From positions 1,054,001 to 1,118,000 of the forward strand of contig OY762275.1 of assembly GCA_963665505.1 (NCBI GenBank): a stretch of DNA of 64,000 nt, read 5' to 3'. This document shows, one piece after another, positions 6,899-15,835 of this stretch. Position 1 is the stretch's first letter. Every line of letters begins with the position of its first letter. The position numbers and the translations under genes are program-made. Source of the stretch: QANA01 sp963665505 (GTDB lineage: Bacteria > Bacillota > Clostridia > Christensenellales > Christensenellaceae). The notes under the pieces are model-generated. The model was not told the origin of the DNA. It was given only the letters and a program-made list of their open reading frames with translations, and did no database searches.

Positions 6899-8338
6899 AT
6901 GAAATTAGATGAACTTTTAGAAAGCGTGGAATGCCGGGTCTTGGGAGATACGGGCATAGAGGTCTCGGGCCTTGCCTATGATTCCAGGAAAGTCATGCCC
7001 GGAGACCTGTTTTTCTGTATCAAGGGATATAGTTCGGACGGGCATCAATATGCCCCGGCCGCCGAAAAGGCGGGGGCGGCCTGCCTGGTGGTCACCGAGG
7101 TGCAGCAGACCAGCCTCCCCCAGATCGTTGTGCAAAACGACCGCCGCGCAATGGCGCAGATATCCGCGGCTTTTTACGGGCATCCGGCTGAAAAAATGCG
7201 CATGATCGGCGTCACCGGCACGAGCGGCAAGACCTCCACCACGTATATGCTCAAAAGCATTTTCGAACAGGCGGGCAGCAAAGTGGGGCTGATCGGGACG
7301 ATCTGCAACATGATCGGGGATACGCGCCTGCATACCGAACGCACCACGCCCGAATCGGCTGACCTGCAAAAGCTGCTGGCGGAAATGGCGGCGCAGGGCG
7401 TCGATACGGTCGTGATGGAGGTCTCTTCCCATTCCCTGTATTTGGACAGAGTTTACGGCATCGGGTTTGCGGGAAGCATCTTCACCAATCTGACGCAGGA
7501 CCATTTGGATTTCCACGGCGATTTTGAACATTACCGCGATGCAAAAGCCATCCTGTTCAGAAATTCGCAGCATTCTGCCATCAATATAGACGACCCTTAC
7601 GGCCCTTTCATGTGTACGGCCGCGGCGGGAGAGGTCAAGACGTTCGGGATCGATTCAAAAGCCGATGTGACGGCTAAAAATATAGAACTCAACACGGAGG
7701 GGAGCCGTTTCATCATGGCGACGGAGGGTACGCAGTTGCCCATCTGGATGAAGATCCCCGGCCGTTTCACGGTGTACAATGCGCTCGGGGCCATCGCGCT
7801 TTCTTTTATGCTCGCTATCGATATGATCAACATCAAACAGGGGCTGGAAAACGTCGGTTGCGTGCCCGGACGCTTTGAGATGCTGGATGCCCGCGGCGGT
7901 GGGTACAGTATCATCCTGGATTACTGCCATAAACCCGATAGCCTGGAGAGCACACTCAAGACCGCGCGCGGCTTCACCAAGGGCCGGATCGTTTGCCTGT
8001 TCGGCTGCGGTGGCAACCGGGATGCAGGCAAGCGGCCTATCATGGGGGAGATCGCCGAACGTCTGGCAGATTTTTCCATTGTTACTTCAGATAATCCCCG
8101 TTTTGAGGATCCGTGTGATATAATAAAACAGATCGTCTCGGGCATGAAAAAAGAGACCCATATCGTGATCGAAGACAGACGCGCAGCCATACGCTACGCG
8201 CTTGAACATGCCAAAAAGGACGACGTAATCATACTTGCGGGCAAGGGACACGAAGATTATCAGGAAATACGCGGTGTGCATCACCCGTTTGACGAGAAAG
8301 TCATCGTCCGGGAACTGCTTGACGAATTGGGCAGATAG
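6899..8338 (+). CDS. murE: UDP-MurNAc-tripeptide synthetase MurE, meso-diaminopimelate type
   Basis: The 479-residue protein has the Mur ligase layout: N-terminal UDP-binding domain, central ATPase with VTGTSGKTS at residues 105-113, and C-terminal ligase domain. The DNPR motif at 398-401 is characteristic of enzymes adding meso-diaminopimelate, so the wall stem peptide probably carries meso-DAP at position 3. The ATG at 6899 is chosen because AAGGAGT lies 8 bases upstream; a TTG at 6890 is also in frame. murF, which normally follows, is absent and mraY comes next. Confidence 0.95.
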   Translation: MKLDELLESVECRVLGDTGIEVSGLAYDSRKVMPGDLFFCIKGYSSDGHQYAPAAEKAGAACLVVTEVQQTSLPQIVVQNDRRAMAQISAAFYGHPAEKMRMIGVTGTSGKTSTTYMLKSIFEQAGSKVGLIGTICNMIGDTRLHTERTTPESADLQKLLAEMAAQGVDTVVMEVSSHSLYLDRVYGIGFAGSIFTNLTQDHLDFHGDFEHYRDAKAILFRNSQHSAINIDDPYGPFMCTAAAGEVKTFGIDSKADVTAKNIELNTEGSRFIMATEGTQLPIWMKIPGRFTVYNALGAIALSFMLAIDMINIKQGLENVGCVPGRFEMLDARGGGYSIILDYCHKPDSLESTLKTARGFTKGRIVCLFGCGGNRDAGKRPIMGEIAERLADFSIVTSDNPRFEDPCDIIKQIVSGMKKETHIVIEDRRAAIRYALEHAKKDDVIILAGKGHEDYQEIRGVHHPFDEKVIVRELLDELGR

Positions 8339-8409
8339 ATGGAAGCCGGTCTGTATCGTGCCGATACGAATCGTGCGTACTTGTGCGGGCAAAAAGAGGT
8401 ATCGTTGAA

Positions 8410-9381
8410 ATGGAAACAATCATTTGGGCCGTTCTGGTGGCTTTTGTATTTGCACTTGGTTCCGGGCGCGTGATCATCCCCATCCTGAAGAAGCTGAAAG
8501 CCGGGCAGCAAATACGTGAAGACGGGCCCAAAACGCACCTTGCCAAAGCCGGGACGCCCACGATGGGCGGCCTTATCGTCATGCTGAGCGTACTGGCCGT
8601 CCTGCTCATATTCTCTAAACAGATGGGCGTATATGTGTGGGTGGCCCTGATCGGGGCAACGGCTTTTGGGCTGATCGGCTTTTTGGATGACCTTATCATC
8701 GTGCTGAAGCACCGTTCCCTCGGACTCAGGCCGTGGCAAAAGATTTTTTTGCAATTGTTTTTTTCGATCCTGATCGCGGTTTACGCCTATAACGAACCGA
8801 CCATCGGTTCTTCGCTGTATGTGCCCATCGTCGGCACATATGTCGACCTCGGTTTCTGGTATATCCCGTTCTGCGTGTTTTTCCTGCTGTCCGTGACCAA
8901 CTGTGTGAACCTGACGGATGGGCTGGACGCTTTGGCGGGCGGCGTGACCATGATCAATACGGCGGCGTTCACCCTCATCTTTCTCGGGGCCCTCTCCATG
9001 AAGGTCTGGGGAAGAGACATGCTGTTGTTTTCGGCGGCGCTTACGGGCGGGATACTGGGCTTTTTGCATTATAACGTGTATCCGGCCAAAGTCATCATGG
9101 GCGACCTGGGCGCGTTTTTCCTCGGGGGCGGGCTGGCGATGATCGCCGTCATCTCCCGGCTGGAGTTGCTGATCCCTCTTACGGGCATTATGCTTGTAGT
9201 GTCCGGTCTTTCCTGCATATTGCAGGTGGGGAGCTATAAACTAAGGAAAAAAAGGATTTTTAAAATGGCGCCCCTGCACCATCATTTTGAGTTGCTGGGT
9301 GTCCCCGAAACGAAGATCGTTTCGATCTATATAATCATTACTGCGGTCGCATGCCTGCTGGCGTTGTTGCTGATCCGGTAG
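8410..9381 (+). CDS. mraY: Phospho-N-acetylmuramoyl-pentapeptide-transferase MraY
   Basis: The 323-residue polytopic protein has about ten membrane segments and MraY motifs: GGLIV near residue 55, FLDD near 95, NLTDGLDALAGG near 175, and the C-terminal APLHHHFE. It transfers phospho-MurNAc-pentapeptide from UDP to undecaprenyl phosphate to make lipid I at the inner face of the membrane. I chose the ATG at 8410, with AGAGGT nine bases upstream, over an upstream in-frame GTG/TTG region that adds nine non-conserved residues. It lies 71 bases after murE. Confidence 0.96.
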   Translation: METIIWAVLVAFVFALGSGRVIIPILKKLKAGQQIREDGPKTHLAKAGTPTMGGLIVMLSVLAVLLIFSKQMGVYVWVALIGATAFGLIGFLDDLIIVLKHRSLGLRPWQKIFLQLFFSILIAVYAYNEPTIGSSLYVPIVGTYVDLGFWYIPFCVFFLLSVTNCVNLTDGLDALAGGVTMINTAAFTLIFLGALSMKVWGRDMLLFSAALTGGILGFLHYNVYPAKVIMGDLGAFFLGGGLAMIAVISRLELLIPLTGIMLVVSGLSCILQVGSYKLRKKRIFKMAPLHHHFELLGVPETKIVSIYIIITAVACLLALLLIR

Positions 9382-9395
9382 GAAAGGGAAGTATT

Positions 9396-10751
9396 ATGGA
9401 ATTCACAGGAAAAAAAGTACTGGTGGTCGGCATGGCCCGCAGCGGCGTTGCCGCTGCACGTTTGCTCCAGAAACTGGGCGCGGATTTGCTTTTATACGAT
9501 CAGAAAAGCGCCGATTGCTTTGATCTGGAAGCGCTTTTCGCTGCCGGCGCGGAGGATTTCCTGGGAGGAGACCCTGAGGCCGCCGCGGCAAAGGCGGATA
9601 TTTTGGTGTTGAGCCCTGGGGTTCCGACCAGGCAGCCTTTTATACAGGATGCGGTGGCCGCAGGCAAAAAAGTCATTTCGGAAATAGAGCTGGGGTATCT
9701 TTATTCCAAGGCGGAGTTCGTATGCATCGGCGGCACGAACGGAAAGACGACGACCACGACCCTCACGGGCGAGATCTTCAAAAACGGCGGCAGGGATACC
9801 TATGTGCTCGGCAATATCGGTCTGCCCATCTGCGAAAAAGCCCTGAATACCCGCAAGGGCGAGGTGATCGTGGCCGAAGTGGCCGCGCTGCAGCTGGAGA
9901 CAATAGAGACCTTCCACCCCAGGGCGGCCGCGCTTCTGAATGTGACGGAAGACCATCTGGACCGTTTTGGTACGATGGAATATTATACCTACTGCAAAAT
10001 GCGCATGTTCGAGAACATGCAGGAAAACGATTACGCCGTGATGAATCTGGACGATCCGATCACGCGTTCGCAGATCGGGCAGATCAAAAAACCCCGTTTG
10101 CTCACGTTCAGTCGGAAGGAAGAAGTAGAGGACGGTGCTTTTGTGAGGAACGGCAGCATAGTATTTAGATTGAACGGGTATGAACAGACCATCTGCGGCA
10201 TCGAAGAGGTCCTGATACCCGGCGCGCATAACCTGGAGAACGCGCTGGCCGCAGTCTGCCTCTCCATGGCGATGGGCATAAAAAAAGAAGCTGTTGCGTA
10301 TACCCTGAAGACTTTCCCGGGCGTAGAGCACAGGATAGAATCCGTGCGCACGGTCGGAGGCGTGCGGTTCATCAACGATTCCAAAGGGACGAACCCCGAT
10401 GCGACCATCAAGGCCATCGAGGCGATGAAGGCGCCTACCGTGCTGATCCTGGGCGGGTACGACAAACACAATACGTTTGACGAATTGTTCCGCCACTTTA
10501 CCGATAACATTGTGGCCGTGGTGCTGCTGGGCGAGACAAAAGACAAACTGCTCGCGTCCGCAAAGAAAGCGGGTTACAAGAACATTACGGTCGTGGATAC
10601 GTTCAAAGACGCCGTCCTGACGGCTTACCGGCTTGCGCCCAAGGGCGGCAACGTCCTGCTTTCGCCGGCCTGTGCCAGCTGGGATATGTTTGAGAATTTT
10701 GAGCAGCGTGGAAGAGTATTCAAGGAGATCGCAAACAGCATAGAGGGGTAA
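9396..10751 (+). CDS. murD: UDP-N-acetylmuramoylalanine-D-glutamate ligase MurD
   Basis: The 451-residue protein has the N-terminal Rossmann-like VVGMARSGVAAA, the ATP loop GTNGKTTTT at 113-121, and a Mur ligase C-terminal domain with SKGTNPDATIKAI and LSPACASWDMF. MurD adds D-glutamate to UDP-MurNAc-L-Ala in the cytoplasm. The ATG at 9396 follows GGAAAGGGAAG. It lies 14 bases after mraY and 4 bases before the SEDS gene, so all are co-transcribed. Confidence 0.96.
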   Translation: MEFTGKKVLVVGMARSGVAAARLLQKLGADLLLYDQKSADCFDLEALFAAGAEDFLGGDPEAAAAKADILVLSPGVPTRQPFIQDAVAAGKKVISEIELGYLYSKAEFVCIGGTNGKTTTTTLTGEIFKNGGRDTYVLGNIGLPICEKALNTRKGEVIVAEVAALQLETIETFHPRAAALLNVTEDHLDRFGTMEYYTYCKMRMFENMQENDYAVMNLDDPITRSQIGQIKKPRLLTFSRKEEVEDGAFVRNGSIVFRLNGYEQTICGIEEVLIPGAHNLENALAAVCLSMAMGIKKEAVAYTLKTFPGVEHRIESVRTVGGVRFINDSKGTNPDATIKAIEAMKAPTVLILGGYDKHNTFDELFRHFTDNIVAVVLLGETKDKLLASAKKAGYKNITVVDTFKDAVLTAYRLAPKGGNVLLSPACASWDMFENFEQRGRVFKEIANSIEG

Positions 10752-10755
10752 ATCT

Positions 10756-12063
10756 GTGTCTAAGGTCATACCCATGCGCCGCCGGCGGACAGGCGGGAAA
10801 AAGACGGTAAAAGTCGAACAGCAGATCCGCTATAAGCAGACGTTCGATTATACGATGATCGTTACGCTTGTGCTGCTTGTCGCCATCGGCCTTGTTATGG
10901 TCTTCTCCTCCAGCTATTATGTTGCCGAGATCAACGGAGAATCGCAGTTTCATTATTTCCTGAAACAACTGATCTGCGTCGGGCTCGGCGGCCTTTCCAT
11001 GTTGCTTTTTATGTTCACAGATTATCATATCTATCAGGAACTGCCCCTGAAGAATCCCGGCGCCCATCCTTTTTTGGCGAAGATAAAGCCGTACTGGATC
11101 GCGCTGGCCATCGGGTTCCTTGCGCTGGGCCTGGTGTTTGTGCCGGGCATAGGGGTGGATATCAACGGCTCCAAGCGCTGGCTCAACATCGCGGGCATCA
11201 GCATACAGCCTTCCGAGATACTGAAAATGGGCGTCATCATTTTCATGGCGTGTTCGATCAGCCGCAACCCGCGGAAGATGCGCTACTTTACCTACGGAGT
11301 GCTGCCTTTTCTTTTCATGCTGGCCCTTGCCTGCGGGGTCATCTACCTGCAGCCCAACTTCAGCGCCATCGTTTGCATTGCGCTGCTCGTTTTTGGCCTG
11401 CTGTTCATTGGCGGCGCAAAGTTCTCGCATCTGACGATACTGGGGGGGGCTGTGGTTGCCGTGCTTGTTATCCTTGTGGTCAAACAATCCTACCGGGAAA
11501 ACAGGCTGAGTGCGCTGTTCGACCCGTTTTCCAACTGGCAGCTCCGGCAGTCTCTGTATTCGATCGGCGCGGGCGGGCTATTCGGAAGGGGGCTCGGGAA
11601 CAGCATGCAGAAGCTGCTGTACCTGCCGTACCGGGAATCCGACTTTATCTTTGCCATCATTGCGGAAGAAATGGGCTTTGTTTTCTGCGTGTTTCTGATC
11701 CTGCTTTTCGCGGTGCTGATCTGGCGGGGCATCGTAGCGGCGCTGCGCGCGCCCGATTTCACGGGCATGCTGCTGGCTTCAGGGGCCGTCGCCATGATCG
11801 CGATACAGGTCATCGTGAACATCGGGGTCAACGTGGGGCTGCTGCCGCCGACGGGTGTCGTGCTTCCCTTTATCAGCTATGGCGGTTCGGGCATTATTAT
11901 TTTCATGTCGATCGTGGGGATACTGCTCAATGTCTCCCGGCAGAGCGTGCCTGTCGTGCCCATCCGCAGGACGGGGTATGTTTCTCCCGACGCCGGGACC
12001 GGGGAACAGGAAGAAGTCAGGATCGTCCCTAAAAACAAGGCGCAGATACGCCGGCGAAAATAA
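10756..12063 (+). CDS. ftsW: SEDS peptidoglycan glycosyltransferase FtsW/SpoVE
   Basis: The 435-residue protein has about ten membrane segments. SEDS signatures include MVFSSS near residue 50, NGSKRWL near 136, QPSEILK, and PPTGVVLPFISYGGSG near 370. SEDS proteins polymerise lipid II glycan strands and act with a class B PBP, here probably the 4781 gene. Start is GTG at 10756, with GAGGGGTA just upstream. The 30-residue basic N-terminus and 60-residue C-terminal tail are cytoplasmic. Whether it serves vegetative division, cortex synthesis (SpoVE) or both cannot be told from sequence. Confidence 0.94.
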   Translation: MSKVIPMRRRRTGGKKTVKVEQQIRYKQTFDYTMIVTLVLLVAIGLVMVFSSSYYVAEINGESQFHYFLKQLICVGLGGLSMLLFMFTDYHIYQELPLKNPGAHPFLAKIKPYWIALAIGFLALGLVFVPGIGVDINGSKRWLNIAGISIQPSEILKMGVIIFMACSISRNPRKMRYFTYGVLPFLFMLALACGVIYLQPNFSAIVCIALLVFGLLFIGGAKFSHLTILGGAVVAVLVILVVKQSYRENRLSALFDPFSNWQLRQSLYSIGAGGLFGRGLGNSMQKLLYLPYRESDFIFAIIAEEMGFVFCVFLILLFAVLIWRGIVAALRAPDFTGMLLASGAVAMIAIQVIVNIGVNVGLLPPTGVVLPFISYGGSGIIIFMSIVGILLNVSRQSVPVVPIRRTGYVSPDAGTGEQEEVRIVPKNKAQIRRRK

Positions 12064-12080
12064 ATTATGCGCGTATGCCC

Positions 12081-12110
12081 TTGCCGGGCAAATCATCTTT
12101 ATGGCATAAT
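12081..12110 (+). promoter_or_regulatory. Promoter for the aldo/keto reductase gene
   Basis: TTGCCG (12081-12086) and CATAAT (12105-12110) are 18 bases apart, with an extended TGG before the -10. The leader to the ATG at 12196 is about 80 bases. Confidence 0.55.
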
Positions 12111-12195
12111 ATAGACAGTGGTTTTGCGGCCGTGCCCTCTGTGGCATAGGACGTTATTTTCATTTACAGAGGATAAAGAAAGGGGAACGTGCGCT

Positions 12196-13323
12196 ATGTT
12201 ATACAGAAAATTTGGGAAATGTGGCTTTGAGGCTTCGATCCTCGGGTTCGGGTGTATGCGTCTGCCCTTGCGGGGCAAAGATTCTTCCGCTATCGATGAA
12301 CCTGAAGCGATCCGCATGATCCGTTATGCGATCGACCATGGCGTCAATTATATCGATACGGCCTATCCGTATCATGGGGGAAACAGCGAATTGCTGGTGG
12401 CCAAGGCTCTGAAAGACGGCTACCGGGAAAAAGTCAAACTGGCGACCAAACTGCCCACCTGGCTGGTCAACGAGCACGGCGATTTCGACCGTTATCTCGA
12501 TGAACAGCTCGCCAAGCTGGAAACCGACCATATCGACTGCTACCTGCTGCATGCGCTGAACAAGAGCGGATGGGACAAACTGGTGGAATTGGATTACCAA
12601 AAAGCCATCGAACGCTATAAACAATCCGGCCGGGTCAGACATATGGGTTTTTCTTTCCACGACGACCTCGAAACATTCAAAGAGATCGTGGATGCCTACG
12701 ATTGGGATTTCTGCCAGATCCAATACAACTATATGAACGAGACGCACCAGGCGGGGACCGAAGGCCTCCGGTATGCGGCGGCCAAGGGCCTGGGCGTCGT
12801 CGTCATGGAACCGATCCTGGGCGGCAACCTGGCCAAAATACCGCCCGCGGAGATACAGGGGCTTTGGGAAAGCGCGCCCGTCAGGCGCACGCCCGCCGAA
12901 TGGGCGCTGCAATGGGTCTGGAACCACCCGGAAGTCTCGATGGTCCTGAGCGGCATGAGCGATATGCGGCAGGTAGAGGAAAACGTCCGCTCGGCTTCCC
13001 GTTTCCAGCCGCTGACGCAAGAGGAACTTTCCATAGTGGGGAAGGTGCATGATACCTATCTGCGGCTGATGAAGGCCGATTGCACGGGCTGCCGCTACTG
13101 CATGCCCTGCCCGTTCGGGGTGAATATCCCGCGCAACTTTTCTCTTTATAACGAAGGTTCCATGTATGATACTATGGCGGCCAAAAAGCAGAGTTATGCC
13201 CGCATGAAAGAGGAGAACCGCGCTTCCGCCTGCAAGGCATGCGGCCAATGCGAAGAGCTTTGCCCGCAGAACTTGCCCATCCGCGCGCTGCTGAAAGAAG
13301 TCGCGCAGGTGTTTGAAGGATAA
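12196..13323 (+). CDS. Aldo/keto reductase with C-terminal 4Fe-4S cluster domain
   Basis: The 375-residue protein has an N-terminal AKR barrel (LGFGCMRLPL near residue 15, YIDTAYPYHGG near 52 with the catalytic Tyr). A C-terminal ferredoxin-like region has CTGCRYCMPC near 295 and CKACGQCEELCP near 345, enough for two 4Fe-4S clusters or one with spare cysteines. This oxidoreductase subfamily is common in anaerobes; its substrates are mostly unknown. The ATG at 12196 follows AAAGGGGAA. It is not part of the division operon: it has its own promoter and a strong terminator. Confidence 0.9.
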   Translation: MLYRKFGKCGFEASILGFGCMRLPLRGKDSSAIDEPEAIRMIRYAIDHGVNYIDTAYPYHGGNSELLVAKALKDGYREKVKLATKLPTWLVNEHGDFDRYLDEQLAKLETDHIDCYLLHALNKSGWDKLVELDYQKAIERYKQSGRVRHMGFSFHDDLETFKEIVDAYDWDFCQIQYNYMNETHQAGTEGLRYAAAKGLGVVVMEPILGGNLAKIPPAEIQGLWESAPVRRTPAEWALQWVWNHPEVSMVLSGMSDMRQVEENVRSASRFQPLTQEELSIVGKVHDTYLRLMKADCTGCRYCMPCPFGVNIPRNFSLYNEGSMYDTMAAKKQSYARMKEENRASACKACGQCEELCPQNLPIRALLKEVAQVFEG

Positions 13324-13343
13324 CGGGACCGGAAAACGAAAAC

Positions 13344-13383
13344 AAAAAAGACGCCGTCTCAAAAAGAGCGGCGTCTTTTTTTT
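13344..13383. terminator. Bidirectional terminator between the reductase and parC
   Basis: A stem of AAAAAAGACGCC with its complement GGCGTCTTTTTT, with inner CTC/GAG pairing and an AAAAA loop, has A's on one side and T's on the other. It separates convergent genes. Confidence 0.9.
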
Positions 13384-13403
13384 GCGGGACCGCAGCTAAG
13401 CCT

Positions 13404-15812
13404 TCAGCGCATATAGACCGCCTGGAGCTGTTCTCCGCCCATGACGGGAACGACCTGCTTGCCGGCGGAGGCCCTTTCCGCAAGCGGGATATGCCTGCTG
13501 TCCGTCACATACAGGCCGTCCAGATCCGAGACCGCTTCGAAAGCCGCCGTGCCTTCGATGTAGAAAGCGCCGGCAAGCGCGCTGCCGTTGGATCCGTCCG
13601 CGGCCCACTGCATGCATTTCGCGCCTTTCCCATACCGTTTCTGCGGCGTGTAGGCGTCTATGCGGCTTTGCTTGGCAAAGCCTTCGTCTGTGAATACGAC
13701 GACGTTTCCCTGGCTGCCCACCTGGAAGGCGAAGCATACGGCGTCGTTTTCCGCCAGTTGGATGCCGCCGACGCCTTTTGCGTTTTTGCCCTGGAGGGGG
13801 ACGGAATCCTTGCCGAAACAAATGGACATGCCTTTTTTTGTCAGCAGCAGCAAGAGGGGCTTGTCCGTATCTTCGGGTTCGGCGAGCAGCAGCGTATCGC
13901 CTTTTTCCAGGCCGCAGGCAAGGATCCTGGATTTTTTCGTATCCAGTTCGGCCATATCCGTATATTTCACTTTGCCGTTCGCCGTAATAAACAAGAGGCG
14001 GCCGGCGGCAGCGGGGAAGACGTTGACGATGCTCTCTTCTTTTTTGACGCCGGCGACCAGGGTGCCGAGGGGGCTGCCCGCATTTTTATAATGCGCTTCC
14101 CGGATCGCTTCCGCATCGATCGCGTACAGGTTGCCCAGGCTGGTGAGAACCCGGAGCTTGGTGTCGGTATCGGCTTCTATCACGCGCAGCGGCTGGTTTT
14201 TATAGTCGATCTCGCCGTTTTCCGCGCCTTTGGAAAACGCGCGCTTGCTCATGCGCTTGAGCGTGCCGTTCTTGGTCAGTATGATCACGCAGTCCTCCAC
14301 TGTCCGGAAGTGGTCGTGGTCGATCACGATGTCGCCGCTCTCCGAAGAAATGGGCGTACGGCGCTTGCTGCCGTATTTTTCCCGTATTTCGGACAGCTCT
14401 TTTATGATAAGCGCATGCAGCTTTTCCTTGGAACGCAGGATCGCCGTCAGTTCCTTTAGCAATGCGACGATTTTATCGTATTCCTTCTCCAGCGTGATGA
14501 CCTCAAGGCGTGTTAGACGCGCCAGCCGCAGGTCGAGGATAGCCTGCGCCTGCACACCCGTGATGGCGAGTTCCTTCATCAGGCGGGATTTGGCGTCCCT
14601 CGTGTCTTCCGAAGAACGGATGATTTTGATGACCTTGTCTATGTTGAGCACGGCCCGGATCAGGCCCTGCAGCTTATGTTCTTTTTCCTCCGCCGCCTCC
14701 TTGTCGTACTGTACGCGGTTGGTCACGATTTTCTTCTGGTAGGCGATATAGTAATCCAGCATATCCAGCAGCCCGAGCTGCTTGGGCTGGCCGTCCGCGA
14801 TGGTCACCATGTTGATGCCGTAAGAGATCTGCAGGCTGGAATATTTGTACAGGCAATCCAGTATCTTTTCCGGGTCGGCGCCGTTTCTGAGTTCGATGAC
14901 GGCGCGTACGCCCGTGCGGTCGGTCTCGCTGCGTACGTCGGAAATGCCTGCGAACAGTTCTTTTTTGCCGGTGCGCAGTTCCTGTATCTTGCGCAGCATC
15001 GAAGACTCCCTTACTTCATAGGGGAGTTCGGTGATGACGATGCGGGTTTTCCCGTTTTTGGGGGTTTCCAGCGCCAGTTTTGCCCGTAGCGTGACCGTGC
15101 CCCGCCCGGTCTCATAGATGGAGGCCAGGACGTTTTTATCGAGCAGGACCCCGCCGGTGGGGAAATCGGGGCCTTTGATATAGCCCATGACCTCCCGCAA
15201 TGTGCAGCCCGGCTTTTGTATGCGCAGGACGACGGCGTCGATGACTTCCCGCAGGTTATGCGGCGGGATATTCGTGGCCAGGCCCACCGCGATCCCGGTA
15301 GAACCGTTCACCAACAGGTTGGGGAAGCGGCTGGGCAGTATGGTGGGCACCTGCAGCGTGTCGTCAAAGTTGAGCTGGAAAGGCACGGTCCCTTTATCGA
15401 TGTCCCGCAGCATCTCCAGCGCGATGGGCGTCAGGCGCGCTTCGGTATACCGCATGGCCGCGGGGCTGTCGCCGTCTATCGAGCCAAAGTTTCCCTGCCC
15501 GTCTATCAGGGGCACGTTCATCGAAAAACCCTGCGCCATGCGCGCGAGCGCTTCGTATATGCTGGAATCGCCGTGCGGATGGTATTTTCCCATGGTCTCT
15601 CCGACGATGCGGGCACACTTTTTATGGCTGCCCGAGGGCAGGATCTGCATTTCGTGCATGGCGTACAGGATATGCCGCTGCACCGGTTTCAGCCCGTCTT
15701 CCACCCGGGGGATGGCGCGCTCGAGGATGACGTATTCCGCATAGGGCATGAAACTGTCGTGCATGACGTCTTCCAGGGGCGCGCGTATGATGTTTCTCAA
15801 AGATTCTTTCAT
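13404..15812 (-). CDS. parC: DNA topoisomerase IV subunit A (ParC-like)
   Basis: The 802-residue type IIA topoisomerase A subunit has a winged-helix/tower breakage-reunion domain with catalytic Tyr122 (AMRYTEAR) and a C-terminal beta-pinwheel. I do not see a GyrA box (QRRGGKG); the equivalent place reads SKGAENGEIDYKNQ. That favours ParC, a decatenase, over GyrA. The quinolone-determining region is HPHGDSSIYEAL with Ser83 and Glu87, the drug-sensitive residue types. It begins 23 bases after parE on the same strand, so the two form an operon. A second, non-ParC-like gyrA is expected elsewhere. Confidence 0.9.
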   Translation of the reverse strand: MKESLRNIIRAPLEDVMHDSFMPYAEYVILERAIPRVEDGLKPVQRHILYAMHEMQILPSGSHKKCARIVGETMGKYHPHGDSSIYEALARMAQGFSMNVPLIDGQGNFGSIDGDSPAAMRYTEARLTPIALEMLRDIDKGTVPFQLNFDDTLQVPTILPSRFPNLLVNGSTGIAVGLATNIPPHNLREVIDAVVLRIQKPGCTLREVMGYIKGPDFPTGGVLLDKNVLASIYETGRGTVTLRAKLALETPKNGKTRIVITELPYEVRESSMLRKIQELRTGKKELFAGISDVRSETDRTGVRAVIELRNGADPEKILDCLYKYSSLQISYGINMVTIADGQPKQLGLLDMLDYYIAYQKKIVTNRVQYDKEAAEEKEHKLQGLIRAVLNIDKVIKIIRSSEDTRDAKSRLMKELAITGVQAQAILDLRLARLTRLEVITLEKEYDKIVALLKELTAILRSKEKLHALIIKELSEIREKYGSKRRTPISSESGDIVIDHDHFRTVEDCVIILTKNGTLKRMSKRAFSKGAENGEIDYKNQPLRVIEADTDTKLRVLTSLGNLYAIDAEAIREAHYKNAGSPLGTLVAGVKKEESIVNVFPAAAGRLLFITANGKVKYTDMAELDTKKSRILACGLEKGDTLLLAEPEDTDKPLLLLLTKKGMSICFGKDSVPLQGKNAKGVGGIQLAENDAVCFAFQVGSQGNVVVFTDEGFAKQSRIDAYTPQKRYGKGAKCMQWAADGSNGSALAGAFYIEGTAAFEAVSDLDGLYVTDSRHIPLAERASAGKQVVPVMGGEQLQAVYMR

Positions 15813-15835
15813 ACGGTCCTCTTATATTTTTTTGA

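Noticed and set aside
12199..13362. 387-codon minus-strand ORF under the aldo/keto reductase
   Set aside because: Antisense shadow; the plus strand has clear AKR and ferredoxin motifs, its own ribosome site and a terminator.
13404..15812. gyrA
   Set aside because: The GyrA box is not seen, and the pair order and short C-terminal domain fit ParC better.
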